Of a DNA stretch of 64,000 nt, positions 10,131 through 30,735 are shown piece by piece. This DNA is from Melieria omissa (taxonomy: Eukaryota > Arthropoda > Insecta > Diptera > Ulidiidae): NCBI GenBank assembly GCA_963971225.1, contig OZ020267.1, positions 35,244,989 to 35,308,988 on the forward strand, given 5' to 3'. The notes under the pieces were generated by a model, which saw only the letters and a program-made list of their open reading frames with translations, did not search any database and was not told where the DNA came from. Position numbers and translations under genes: made by a program. The first letter of the stretch is position 1. Each line of letters starts with the position of its first letter.

Positions 10131-12888
10131 TGTTGATCAGAACAGTGTTGTCAGATCAGGAGATGTCCTCCTATATGTTGGAGTTTCTTGGTCTTTCAGG
10201 AAAATTTTTCGGAGGAAGAATTGTTTAGGAGAAAGTTTAGAACATTTTAATTTTATGTTAGAGAATTTTTCGGATCATTAGTGGATTTTTGGGAGATTTT
10301 TGGATAACAATGGATGTATGGGGAACACTGACAACAAAACTTATTTTGCCAAATATTTTAATAGTCAAAGCACTCTTTTTGTTAAATATTTTTGGGCTTA
10401 CAAAATGTAAGTTCGTTGCCATTTTGTTTTTGTTTATCTCGTTTTCACTTATTGCTTTCACAATGCTTCATAATGTATAATTTATGTTATGAATCAAAGA
10501 AGTTTACAAAAGCAAATTTCATACCGATCTAATATTTTTAATGTTTTGTTTGTGTTAAATTGAAGTTTAGCTGATGCTAAATGAATAAAGAGGTTGCATT
10601 AAAAAACTATATATTTTTATGAAGGTAGGTAGGTACATATCTTTTCTGTTGATCCTTAGTTTATAATCACAAAAATTATACAAAAATTTGTTGGAGATTT
10701 TTTAAATTTTTGGAAGGGGATTTCAGTTTTAATTTAAGATTTAGGAAAAAGGCATTTCAACACTAAATCAGAAGGTACACTCAGGTCTTTGCATAAATCA
10801 ATTTAATAGTTTTTTATTTACATCCCTGTTGGTGATATAATAAAATTTTTAGGGTCTGAGGTCCTTATGAGAGAATTTTTTATGGGTCTCCATTTTTTGT
10901 TTGCATATTTTTATCCATCTTAGTCGCTTTTTTCCCTCCCATCTTGTTTCTCATACTGCTTCTTCTTTCCCTCTTTACGCCACTTTATTGCGAATTTTTC
11001 TCACATTTGTCTACGCCAATTCAAATATCATTAATTACCTACTCACTCTTGCATAACTTCCGTCGTAGAGTGCAATTAGTCCAACATTGTCTGTTCGTTT
11101 GTTTGATTTTGCATGTCGCAGTGCTAATTAATCACCGCATGCCCACTGTGCGTCAGACGTCAAACGCCTGTTATGTGGCGCCACATTTCGCAATACTTTC
11201 AACGGGTTTTTCATCACATCGAGCAACAGCAACGCTCACATCAGCGACGTCATTATTGCCATCGTTATCCGCGCAGCGTTTCAAAGGTGCGCCCCAAAAA
11301 CGCCACGGGATGCACGCGAGCGGCTATAAAACCGACCCAACACTCATAAATATCACAAATACGTTGTTAGCCAAAACGCCTACGAAACAAACAACAACAA
11401 TAACAAGCAGCGGTCGAAACAACAACTTCCCTGTTTATGTTGCGGCTGCAATTATGTCCACAAGCAAATGCGATTTATGACATTGTTGGCAATGGAGCAG
11501 CGCAGCAGCAGCGGGCAGAGGCCAAGACAAGCGCCAATGCGGGCTCCATGCCGACGACAACAATCGTTCGGAGTGTTTGCAGTAGCAACTACAACAATAC
11601 CTGGCATTGCGGCAAATGCTGCGACCGCGGCCAATGTCAATGTGGCTGTTGTTAGCTGTTCGCTAATGATTGTTGTTGTTGCTATTGTTAGCAGCGCGTG
11701 GGGAAGTGTTGTGCGCGCAGCCAACGCTGCCGTTGCCGTCATCGCAGCCAAGAGCGTCGACATTGGCTGCGATGAAAACGAAAGTACACCAGTTACCGTT
11801 AAGCGCTACCGCTGAGCGCGCACCTTCTCTTCGGGATGCTTCGGTGCTTCGGCGCGGCGCGTTTGTTTTTGCGCTCATTGTCTACACTTTTATTTTCATT
11901 ACGATTTTCTTCTCCATTTTCAATGTGCGGCGCGAACAAAACGCTGCGGCGCTTGCAACACTTTAAAATGAAATTAAATGAAATGCGCGGAGAGACAAAG
12001 CTGCAGCGTTGGGTGTTGCGGCTGCTGCTGGAGCGACCTCGGTGTCGGTTGCGCAGTTGCATTTCAGCTGTGGCCGCGTACGATTCGCACTTTCGGTGTC
12101 GCTCCGCGAATAATGACAGCCTGAGCGCCCTTCGACACAACGTCCGACATTGGCGCTTCTATTGTGGCCAACAGGTGCTTGCAACAGCGCCGCAAGACAA
12201 ACAGTGCAGTGCGCACGCGTGGCGGAGTTGAAGTTTGACGTTTGCATTGCGCGTGGGTGTGCGCGTCAGAATCGCCTGAGCGAGCAAGAAGTGTCAGTTG
12301 CATAATCCGCAACACCGAACGTTGCAACGTGTTTGCCGTTGCCGATTGCTGCCGCGTCTGGTGTGCGCGGCCTGTGCGCCTGCGGTGATTAATGGCCTCT
12401 TGCAAACTTAACGGCCGCAAATTAGTGGTGCCTGCCAATTATGACCTAAGCCAATAATTAAGTGCAAAAATAAAAGCGAATTGTGTTTTTTCATTGTTTT
12501 CCGCTGGTGTTTTGATTTTCGAGCTGCCGCAGTTTTTCGGCTGCGTTTTTGCCCGAGCCACCGCGAACAATAGTCAACCGCAATGAAATGAATGAAGGAA
12601 TCGTAAAGCTCGAAACAAAGCAACGAAAAGCGCACGCCGCCCCATTCCACTCCAGCAACAGCCGCAACCACAGCCGCATCTGTGCCAGTGCCGACAGTGT
12701 TGCGCCGTTTGTCTTGCAGCGTGAAAGTGAAAATTCCCTGTGCTCCACACTCAGCCGCCGCAGTGAAATGAGAAACTCGCAGCCGCAAAAACCACACAGT
12801 GCCACATAATCAGGACCTTGCCACCGACGCCGTCACTGCCTTCGAGCTGGCCACATTAAATCATAAAAAACAATAAAAACAATTGCAG
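10131..12888. other. Upstream region of the protease gene, no gene supported
   Basis: 10131-10940 is AT-rich with nothing recognisable. From about 11040 the sequence becomes GC-richer with GCAAC/CAA tracts, typical of fly promoter or 5'UTR DNA. Overlapping open frames on both strands (11437-12440, 12408-12809) look like by-products of low-complexity composition. A 5' exon of the protease gene probably lies here, but I could not fix its ends. Confidence 0.35.
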
Positions 12889-13052
12889 GTGCCACTGCAA
12901 ACGCCGCGACCAATGCATTAGCACCAAAATAAACATTAATTATTCTCGCCAACGATCGCCAACTGCCGTCAGAAAAAACGGAAGGGAGTTGGCCCTAAGA
13001 AATGCCAACCGCACAGCATATTCCAACACAACATTGAATAATGTGAATAAAG
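12889..13052 (+). promoter_or_regulatory. Protease 5'UTR exon segment with two upstream ORFs
   Basis: A splice acceptor (AATTGCAG, ending 12888) precedes the leader. It carries an 11-codon upstream ORF (ATG 13002, stop ending 13037) and then a minimal start-stop ATG-TGA at 13041-13046, six bases before the main ATG at 13053. Such arrangements commonly lower initiation at the main start. The acceptor and leader are inferred from sequence only. Confidence 0.45.
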
Positions 13053-21760
<8,708 letters not shown>

Positions 21761-22015
21761 GGCCCCAGCGAAACAGTACAACATTTGTGTAATTAATTTG
21801 TTAATTAGTAATTTAATTTAATACGTTTGAATGTAAAAAGATTGTCTTATACAAATTGTTAACTACGCTAAGGACACTAAATATAATAAGGACATTTTGT
21901 AATTGTATCGTTTGGAATTGGGCGTAAACATAATTTAGGAATTTCAACGTCGCTTATGTTGTAACTAGTATCACAGTTTCGGCATGCGCGCAGCAAACGC
22001 AGCGCGACTGGCCGC
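21761..22015. other. Convergent 3' region of protease and CD36 genes
   Basis: Holds the 3'UTRs of both genes on opposite strands. No canonical AATAAA is seen in either direction; AATATA occurs at about 21879. With 255 bp between stop codons, the transcripts may overlap at their 3' ends. Confidence 0.5.
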
Positions 22016-24057
22016 TCACACCGCCAGCCCCTTCTCCGTGGGGCGCTGCAGCGGCAGCAGCGTCACGTCGTAGTACGAATGCTTGCTGTGCTTGGACGGC
22101 GACGTGGGCATTTTCTTCAGCTCGACGACAGCGGGCTGCTTGAGCAGCGGCAGCAGGCCCACGTTGGACATGAGCCCCGTCTCGACGCCGCCGCTGGTCA
22201 GCGGCATCCAGCGACAGTAGAGCAGAACGCTGCCCCCGAGGTAGACACTGGTGAGGGCCAGCACAGAGATGAAGGCCCACTGCGCATAGGGGCAGACTTT
22301 GAAGAGCAAAGTCAGCAGCAGCTTCATGCCCGGCGACAGATCTTGCACGCCCTGCAGGTAGAAAAGAATGCAAATGTTAGATGAGAGCGCGTTGAGAGAA
22401 GTTTGCGTGTCTAACCACTTCGAGCCAAAATATGGGCAGCACCATGTTTCTGAAGCGCAGCGTGTCCCGATTGTATCGGGTGTCGCTCATCAGCAAATTG
22501 ATCTGGAAGCGCGAGCGCACACTCATGGGAATTCCCAGTTGCTGCAAGACGTAAGAGGGAGACATGAGAAATGGCACAACGAAACTGGCTGCAGGCGCTT
22601 ACCGGCTGAATGATGACTTCGGTGCCGTGTTTCTCCTCGCTGGGACTCAGACCGTCCAGGCCACTCAGCAGGCTGGGGTCAGCGTTGAAGAAGTGCGGAA
22701 AGGACACCGCCAGCGGCAGGTCTGCAAAAGGGTTCAGAGGGTCATTGAAATCACGGGGACGCCAAGCTGCGCGCAACACTCACTGTAGTAGCAGGGTTTG
22801 ATGCTGCCGAGGCCCTTCTTCAGGCAGCGATTGTTCTTGCAGAAGCATGAGGTCTCCTCGTCGGCAATGTCGCTGTCGAAAGCGTTCTCTTTTAGCTTAA
22901 AAACGACGCCCTTGAAGCCGTTGAACTCGGCGGGATGCGAGTACTGTATGGGCAGCGTGCGGCAGAATGCTTTGCGGTAGACGTGGAACGTCTCGCCCTC
23001 GCTTATGCTGCGCGGGAACAATGTGCCATCGTAAGCACCGCGCAACGAATTGCAGAAAGTTTTGCTGTCGATGAAAAGTGAACAAAAATTACAATTCAGT
23101 TTAGTTGTGTGCAGCCATCACTACTTACTTCTGATTCTCTTTGTAGTCCCACGCCTTGAAGCCCTGCATGCCGTTCCAGTTGTCAATGGAGAAATCGCGG
23201 TCCATGCGCTCCTTTGGCTGTTCACCCTCGGCCGGCGCCGGCGTCGTCGCCGTCTCGGCATCTCCCTGCAACTTGTTGGGCAGCTTGATGGTGACCACAT
23301 TGTGACCCTCGTCGAACATCTGAAATTGTCATCAATCATGAGTGACGTTCTCGACCGCTCGCCGAGACTTGCTTACCCGCTCCATCAGGCCGAAACGATG
23401 AAATGTAATGACGTTTGGCATAATTTTGGACGCCAGCTGCACCAGCGGATCGTCGTAGCCCCACAGGTACTCGTGCACCGACAGTTGCAGCATTGGCTTC
23501 GAGTTGAATTTGCGCATGAGCGCATTGACGGCCAGTTCGGCAAACGCCGAAAAGCTGGCCGCCGCCGACATTACGCCCATGTACGGAATATTGGGCGCAA
23601 CGATCCGGTCGACCTTCGGATCGCCGACGGAGCGTTCGCGCACGAACCGCACTGCGCGCTGCGGCGTGTAGGTCACCGTGTTGTTGGCGTTGAATGTGAC
23701 GTTGCGATTCTCGAGAAACTCCTGGTAGACGTACGGGCCGACCTCGGCGAACTTCAGTTTGGCATCGGTGCCGCGCATAAACGCATCCAGATTGGTGACA
23801 TTGAACACGTACACCTTGATGAAGACTTCCAGCGGCGGCTTCAGCCACAAATTATACAGTATGGTGCCGGGTTTCAGGGACAGTTGCTGCAAAATACAAC
23901 AACAACAGTAACCGCATTCAATTCAATCGCAAATAACACTTCCGATGGGAAGTTTCCGCACTTACGTTGTCGATGAGCAGCTGCAGCGGATCGATGGCAA
24001 TTACCAGCGCAGCAACAATAAGCAGCGCAATGCCGACACTCGACAGCTTCAGTATCT
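22016..24057 (-). CDS. CD36/SCARB-family scavenger receptor, first exon missing
   Basis: Seven exons, in coding order: 24057-23966, 23886-23377, 23319-23129, 23064-22784, 22721-22603, 22541-22416, 22351-22016. All have GT-AG introns of 57-79 bp and phases that match, giving about 551 residues without the start exon. It begins with an N-terminal membrane segment (VGIALLIVAALVIAI). A large ectodomain follows with the family phrase EVGPYVYQE, sequons such as NVT and NKT, and the six conserved cysteines (FCNS, FCRT, SCFC, NNRC, KPCYYN). A second membrane segment (FISVLALTSVYLGGSVLLYC) leads to a tail of about 65 residues, long for the family and carrying LLPLL and YYDV. The family binds lipids, lipoproteins or pheromones, or serves lysosomes as LIMP-2 does. 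The dileucine- and tyrosine-type motifs favour endolysosomal sorting, by inference. The donor after WLEV (GTTAGA) is weak; one codon earlier also works. The exact fly orthologue is not determined. Confidence 0.9.
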
Positions 24058-24819
24058 CTGCAAACACAAAAGCAAAACAACAAGAAGTCAGTGGTCAGTA
24101 AACGTCAATAATGTAAAAGCAAAACGATAACAAAACGAAATCGGAAAGCGACATTTCCGGTTCGCGTGCCAGTCTGCACGGCACTTGGGCACTTTAGAGA
24201 TTTGAGTTTCGAACGCAAACCTTCGCCCCGATCAATGCAACGTGACTAAACATATGGTTTGACACATGGGCCCAAACCGTAAACAATAACAAATTCCGTG
24301 TAATCAGTTCATCGAACGTCCTCTGGCGCGGCGAATAGTGGCACAAGTCGCGGTTTTTTATGCATAAATATTTATATCGATTCGTCGTAAACGAAGCATT
24401 CCAACAACAAAGGATGCAAATTTGCGGTTAAATGTTCAAACCGGCATAATTCAATGTCGATAAATTGGCAAATTGCCGCTGGTTGGTGTAAGTTAACGAA
24501 TTAAGCGACCGAGACAATATTAATCAATAAAATATTTTCAATAAAAAAATGTTAAGTTGAACTAGTTTGACGTGTGTTGAGCTAATTTTAGCTCAAGTTG
24601 AAGTTGAGTGATTTTAAGTGGAACAAGACTTTGAAACAACACTTTGGATGCTTAAGTCCAGTGCACTTGTTGTACTTTGCTCAACTTCTCATTTCAATGA
24701 GACTGAAAATAAAAAGTATTTTCTAGTAGTTTAGTTTAGTAGTTTAGTTTTTATAGTAGTTTCTGGATTCTTCTCATCTCAGTTGCGAATCAACTAAGAA
24801 TTATAACGAACCAAGAATC
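24058..24819. other. Upstream side of the resolved CD36 exons
   Basis: Minus-strand intron or 5' region. One candidate start exon is ATG at 24253 (reading MFSHVALIGAK) with donor AAG/GTTTGC. It would need the alternative acceptor that removes the AG at 24057-24056. This is speculative. Nothing else is recognised. Confidence 0.3.
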
Positions 24820-25036
24820 TTAACCCTTTCGCTATTTTGTTGCCATATGGCAACGTGTTGCTTTGTAGACGTCTGAACCCTCTGTGATTTCAAGAATGCA
24901 GTTTTTGTTGGCCCTTAGAATAGTTTGAAGTTTCAGGCAAAATACGAAATTAATAAACTGAATATTAAAGTTTAAAGAAGAGGAGTGAGTGTACACGTTT
25001 TTTCAGTGGTATACCTTGACATAGTAAAGGAAGAAG

Positions 25037-25190
25037 GTTAGGTTAGGTTAGGTTAAGGTGGCTGTCTTGGCCTGGGACCTGCCGAAAGACACGCTTAGGC
25101 CACGGAATGGGCCCGTTGTGATACCACAAGTTGAGAAGGTCTGTCTTACTACAAGTCGATAAGCCTAATTAAGCCATTTCGAAGAGTGGA
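25037..25190 (-). mobile_element. SINE fragment S5 with exact target duplication
   Basis: Tail GGTTAGGTTAGGTTAAGGTG and body GGCCCGTTGTGATACCACAAG as in S1, but from a subfamily reading GTCTTGGCCTGGGACCTGCC. It is flanked by a perfect 12-bp duplication TAAAGGAAGAAG (25025-25036 and 25191-25202). The tRNA-like head is absent, so this is a 5'-truncated insertion. Confidence 0.8.
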
Positions 25191-25312
25191 TAAAGGAAGA
25201 AGAAGCAGAAAACTTAGATAACTTTTTAATTTGACGTTTTCTCTCAATTTAGATACTTTTCAAGTAAATGAAGAAATATTCAAATTTTCGTTATGCGTAA
25301 AAAGTTTTATGT

Positions 25313-25535
25313 TTAACCCTTCCGTCGCAGCAAGTTTTTAATGCCCCTCAAAACAAATATTCAAATCTTATGACCCACGCCAAATATTTTTTCGATTTCG
25401 GTGTTCCCGCATAAAAGGATGATTTCAGAATTTGTGAGCATCCAATAAAATTTTCTCCCAGTATTCCTAGCAGGAGAACATTTCTTCTGAGAGTATTTTG
25501 GATTTCAAAACTAAACTCCACACCGAAAGGGTTAA
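25313..25535. mobile_element. TTAA element nested in family B copy 1
   Basis: TTAACCCTTCCGTCGCAGC at the left, CACCGAAAGGGTTAA at the right. The sister family B copy at 53899 shows the uninterrupted site (TTTTATGTTTAAGTAATTA, about 54226-54244) with a single TTAA. That is direct evidence of insertion at TTAA. Confidence 0.8.
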
Positions 25536-25847
25536 GTAATTACTACAGCCACAACGATGTGTTTGCTTTCATAGAAAAACACTCTAAAATACAGGGTCCG
25601 AGTATAAAATTAAAAAATGTCTTATGAAATGTTGCTAATGCAAACACATAGAAGCCTAAATCGTTAAATTTAAAATTTTAACTTTCCCCGTTAAAAATTT
25701 GTAGCGAAAGGGTTAATGACTGGCCACGCATTGACCCTTGATTTGACCTTAACGATACCAGATGGAGATCTATCTATAAGTTGCAGTTGTGATTTATCCA
25801 ACAGTGACCTATTCGAAACCTTAACCCAATTTCAATTAAACTTTTCT

Positions 25848-26937
25848 TTAACGCTTTCAACCCCAAAGATGTCTGAGAGTAACTTCACCTATTTGTCATC
25901 TTATAGCAAAAAGTACATTTGATTTATGGGTTCAATTTAAGTAGGCACCAATAAATTAATATTTTTAGAAGTGAATTCAAAGCAAATTACAACAATTTTA
26001 CTGTTATTCCCAAAATAATTTCCAATAACACAGCGCAACAAATTTCGACTTCGACTTTTTGAGGCTCCTAATTTTTTAAGGAAAAAGTATGAAAAGTGAT
26101 GAAAATGGCTATGGTACATTTTTGCAATTATTTCGGCAAGAATGGGAATCATGCCAAATAATTTGGCTGTGTTGTACTGCTTGATGTTTCCGCTTTCGTT
26201 TTGCCCCTAACTCGTTAATTGATTTACGAAAAATGTGCATGTTTTTTAACATCAAAGAAAACGCCTTGAAATTCCATATTTTCCGACTTTGAGGTCCAAT
26301 TACCGCGGAATTTTAAAACTTTTAAAAATAAATTACATTGGAAAAGAAGCCGTGAGGTGTTGTAAATGCCACAAAGTGAAAATCATGTGAACCGGTTTAT
26401 TGGTTTAGAAATTACATTCCCAAACGTGAAAAAAGTCGGGAAAAATCCGAAAAAGTTACACGCTCATTTGTTGCGAAAACAGAAACTAAGTTTTAAAAAC
26501 GGTTTGCGGATTCGAAATCAACGCAACCTAATTACCCTAGAACTGATGTCAAACCCAGAAAAGCCATTTTGCTGTTGATCAGTGTAATTTGAAGCGATAT
26601 CAAAGAAAGTTTGTGTTCTAATTGAAGTCTACGAATTGGACCCGTTTGATCAAACCACTGTTTCTTTAATAATAATAAAATAAAATCAAGAACTGATAAT
26701 TTTGTATTTCTACATATATATTAAATAATTTTTTTGTAATCAAAAAATCTTTATACAAAATTTATTTAACCCGTTTTAAGCCGAAATTGTTCAAAAGTAA
26801 TCTAGCTCTAGAAATCTAACAAAGAGACGTGGCGACTTCAAATGCTGTGTGCACACTTCTTAGACAAATGTTTGAGGTTTTAAATACCAAAAAGTAATAT
26901 CGAAAAACAGAGTAAATTTCGGGGTCGAAAGGGTTAA
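25848..26937. mobile_element. TTAA-type MITE, family A copy 3, long form
   Basis: The left end TTAACGCTTTCAACCCCAAA and the right end GGGGTCGAAAGGGTTAA. About 560 bp longer than copies 1, 2 and 4, with extra sequence at roughly 26030-26590. This is either a nested insertion or a remnant of the longer parent. A 70-codon frame at 26366-26578 inside it has no recognisable domain. Confidence 0.75.
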
Positions 26938-28299
26938 GCAAATATTTGCTTCCTTCGCTCGAGATTAAAAGTTTATAACACCTGATTCACTATGGAGTAT
27001 AGACCGTCTAAAGCATAGACCATCTATACCAACTTTTAATCATTCTTTTGTTGAATCCAATTGAAAACAAAGACAAACATTCGACATTCAAATCAACTCA
27101 AATTTCAATGTCAAAAAATAATGAAATGGTTATTAATAAATAAAAATTATATTTCATTTATATAATTAAAACTAATGACATTACAATCGTTTCTTTTTCA
27201 AACTAACCGTTTTTCTATGGTGACAATTGTTACTTCCACAATGGAAATAACCCCAGTGTCACTTTATATGATCACTTTATAAGATCGTAAAGAAACGTTT
27301 GTGCTCAATGAAATGTTTGTATTTGTTTTGTTTCTTTGTCCATGTTAATGTTTTTTTTGTACAAAATTACTTGTTTAGTGTCTTTGCACTCTGAAATTGA
27401 TTTGAAACCGCAACTATTCAAAGAAACGTCATTTTTTGTACAGCAACCCTGAATTCTGGCTTCCTTGACAAAACAGAAAACTGTTAAATTGTCAACATTG
27501 CGAAATTTATGGCAGCCAAACAAGCTGAAAACTAACACCAAATATTGTTTTCTAAGCATTTCGGATAAATTGCGACATGGCCAATTTGTGCCACTGTACA
27601 ATGGCACTGACTGATTAACAAGCAACAACAACAATGTGTCAGCAGCCGGGAGCAGCCGACAACAAGCGGCAATAAAATTGAATGAGTGCGTGAGGTAGGT
27701 CCTAAATAAACAAAAATATTGACTAGCAAATAAAAATAAATTAATTAACAAGCAAAAACAATCAGCAACACAAGACTCATTCGCGACAATACAACAACAA
27801 CAACAACAATGATAACAACTAACAAACAACAACGTGATCAGCATTGACAGCTATGGCAACAAAAAACAAATACAAAGCAATGGCCAATAGCTGCTGCTGC
27901 AACAACAATTGACAATAACAACAACAACAACAATGACAATAACAAGAAGCAATAATAAAGTTGGTAGCAAGCGCACAGATAGAGCAATGAACCGACAATT
28001 GTACAATTGTACAAATGCAAAGCGGAGATGTCAGCAACATCTGCGAACAACAACAACAACAAGGGAAGGCAATAGAGCAACAGGCAACAGCATAAACGCA
28101 TTAACCGCAAAACAACAGTCGGACAGACAGAGAGCGGCCAACAATTCCATATGACAAATGCCACAAGAAAGAAAATAAAATTTTATAACACAAACAACAA
28201 CAACAACGACAAATAATAGACAGCAATTGCAGCAACAACAACACCTCACACATATACTTGTTTGTTGTTTGTACGACAATGGCAAACGTATGTGTCTGT

Positions 28300-28335
28300 G
28301 TGGTATTTGTGTGTGTGTGTGTGTATGTGTATGGA
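28300..28335. repeat. (GT)n microsatellite
   Basis: GTGTGTGTGTGTGTGT with a TATG interruption. Flanked by (CAA)n tracts. Confidence 0.9.
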
Positions 28336-29171
28336 AATCATGTCTGGGGTGTTTGGCTCAAAGGCTGTCGGCGGCGGCAGTGTCGGCATTGGCTGCCTTG
28401 AACATGACACTTTTTGTTGTTGTTGTTGTTGTTGCTGTTGTTGCTGTTTGAATGCATCTGTAAAGTGATAGCGGCGCGCACTTGACTTTTCAACTTGACA
28501 ACAATAATAATAACAACAACAACAAAACAACAACAACAACAACGAGAACAATGCATGAAACAAAGCCGCTACAACAACTCAAAGTCATAAAGTCAAAGAA
28601 GCATTAAAAGTCGATAAAGTGAAGAACGCCACACAGCCGCGGCCGCTGTGCTCATTGAGCAAAGTTTTATTGCCTTTTTCTCACCGAAAACACAAACAAT
28701 AAGGCCAACAATTGTGCACTAACTACAGTGGAAGGGCCAAAAATTTCCACCGCCCGTAGCGTCGACCCCCAAAATCGCCAGTGCGACTAACTAAAATCGT
28801 CAACAATGAATGTTGTTGCTCAATGTGCGATGCGCGTCGAATCACTTCTACTGCAGGCATTGTCGCGTAGATTGCAACAAAACCATTGTCATTGTCAACG
28901 GTTCGCTTATGCAACTCTGTGCGTTCCTTTCGGCTACAAAAAGCCGCAACAACAACAACAACGACTGCAACAACGACAGCGGCAATCAGCGAAAATCGCA
29001 TTGCAGAGTGAAGAAGCCAAAAAAAGATCAAAGACCAAGAGCAGCAATATCAGCGCCAGCAACAATAACAAAAACAACAACAATAAAACTACTATCAGCA
29101 ACAACCAACGCCAGCGCACAATGCGTCAACTTGTTTCAAGCCGACCGAACCGATATGCTTTAATATCGAAA

Positions 29172-29312
29172 ATTGTATGTATGTATGTTTGTATGTTTGT
29201 ATGTATGTATGTATGAATGTATGTGTGCATGTATGTTTGGTATGTATGTATGTTTGGTATGTATGTATGTATGTATATATGTATGTATGTTTGTATGTAT
29301 CGCGGCGCATTT
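29172..29312. repeat. (GTAT)n microsatellite
   Basis: About 140 bp of GTAT units with GTTT and GTGC variants. It gives spurious Tyr/Ile/His-rich frames on both strands. Confidence 0.9.
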
Positions 29313-30681
29313 ATGTTGTAGCTGCACGCTTTTAGGTTTTGCTTATATTCACGTGTGTATGTGTCTGTGTGTGTGTCTGTGAGTGCGTGCATTCATTGTG
29401 GTTTTGCTTCATTGAAGTTCAAGTTCGCTGCAATTTGCCGGCGTTTTGTTTTTTTTTTTTGTTTTTGCTTCTCTTCCACACTTTAAGCAACCACTTTGTT
29501 GCTGTTGTTGTTTTTTTGGTTGACATGGCTGGCGCTGCTGTTGTTGTCAGTGGCAGTGGCAGTTACCGTGACTGTGCATTGCCGCTTGCTACACCAATAG
29601 CAGTAAAAACCATTACAACAACAACAAAAACAACATTGATTGTATTGAAAGTGAAACCGGAAAAGATCGCACAACTCTATTGTTGTTGTTGTTGTTGTTG
29701 TGGTGGTGTTCTTCGATGATGTTTCAAAATGTACTTGTACAACACAACAACAAAAAGGCCAGCAGCAGCACAGCAGCAGCTCAGAAAATTTATATTTAAA
29801 TTAATTCATTTGTTTTGTCATTCAGTCAATTTATTTCTTAAGCTTTGTTGTATGTTTTCTGTCGTTGTTGTTGTTGTTGTTATAGGAGTGATCGTATGTT
29901 TTTGTTTTTGTTTACCTCTTTGCCATACAGCTGAGGTTGAGTTCCACATAAAAATTCTTAAAATAAGCAACTTGACCCACTAAAAACGACAGCTGCCTCA
30001 AACCAGCTGCTCCGCGCTCCGCTCCGCGCTCCGCTCCGTTCGCCGCTCCACAGCGCCAACTTTAGCGCAAGTCAGCGCAATTCGGCGCAGCTGAAGTCAA
30101 GTTGAAGCAAACAAATCGTACAATTTTTTTTCATGTTTAATTTTATTATGCGACTGAAGATATTTTTGTAGCTTAAATATTTTTTTTTCATGCATTTATT
30201 TTATTTCAATTTCATTGTATCGTTTTTTTCTGGTTTTGGGTTTTTTCAATGTTTTGTTGGAATTTTTGCAAAAGCGTCAATTTTTTTGATTAGCGACTTT
30301 GGCAGTGAGACGCAACGCCGGAACACCTTCAGGGCGCTGCTTCCGGCTGACTGTCACTGGATGCAACAACAACAGCTAATGCGCGCTGCAAAAATATGGC
30401 AAAAATGTGGGCACGCTGCGACGCTTTAATTCATTCAGTTATTATGAAAAGAAATTAATTAATTCACAACTAATGACAGCCACAGCACAGCACAGTCGAA
30501 ATGCAGTTAAAACTTAACGCTTAACGTTTCACGCTTAACGCTTAACGCTGCACGCTGCTTGTGGCTCATTTGCCTATGAGTTGAATTTGTTATTGTTGTT
30601 ATTGTTATTATTAATGTGTTTTGCATTTTTTTTGTAAATTATGTATTTATGCACACAATTAGTAACACTCCATCAATAACG

Positions 30682-30735
30682 TTCACACACACACACACAC
30701 AAGCAAACAAACACACACATACACATACATGCATC
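30682..30735. repeat. (AC)n microsatellite
   Basis: ACACACACACAC with AAGC and ATAC interruptions. Confidence 0.85.

Larger units (their letters stand above)
24820..25716. mobile_element. TTAA-type MITE, family B copy 1, with two nested insertions
   Basis: TTAACCCTTTCGCTATTTTG at the left and GTAGCGAAAGGGTTAA at the right, TTAA on both sides. It contains CATATGGCAAC near the left end. SINE S5 (25037-25190) and a 223-bp TTAA element (25313-25535) are inserted in it. Sister copies at 53899, 57082 and 60883 lack both, giving the order of insertion. Confidence 0.85.

Noticed and set aside
11437..12440. Ala/Arg-rich open frames on both strands
   Set aside because: GC-rich, CAA-bearing DNA gives long frames by chance; no homology pattern, splice context or start context supports a protein.
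5915..12888. A separate gene between the repeats and the protease
   Set aside because: The region is repeat-poor and promoter-like, but no exon with recognisable protein similarity was found on either strand.
23050..23976. 308-codon plus-strand frame
   Set aside because: Antisense of the CD36 exons; it reads across their introns and has no domain.
26366..26578. 70-codon frame inside family A copy 3 as a transposase piece
   Set aside because: No DDE or DNA-binding motif seen, and other copies lack the segment.
29095..29392. His/Tyr/Thr-rich frames
   Set aside because: Direct translation of the GTAT microsatellite.
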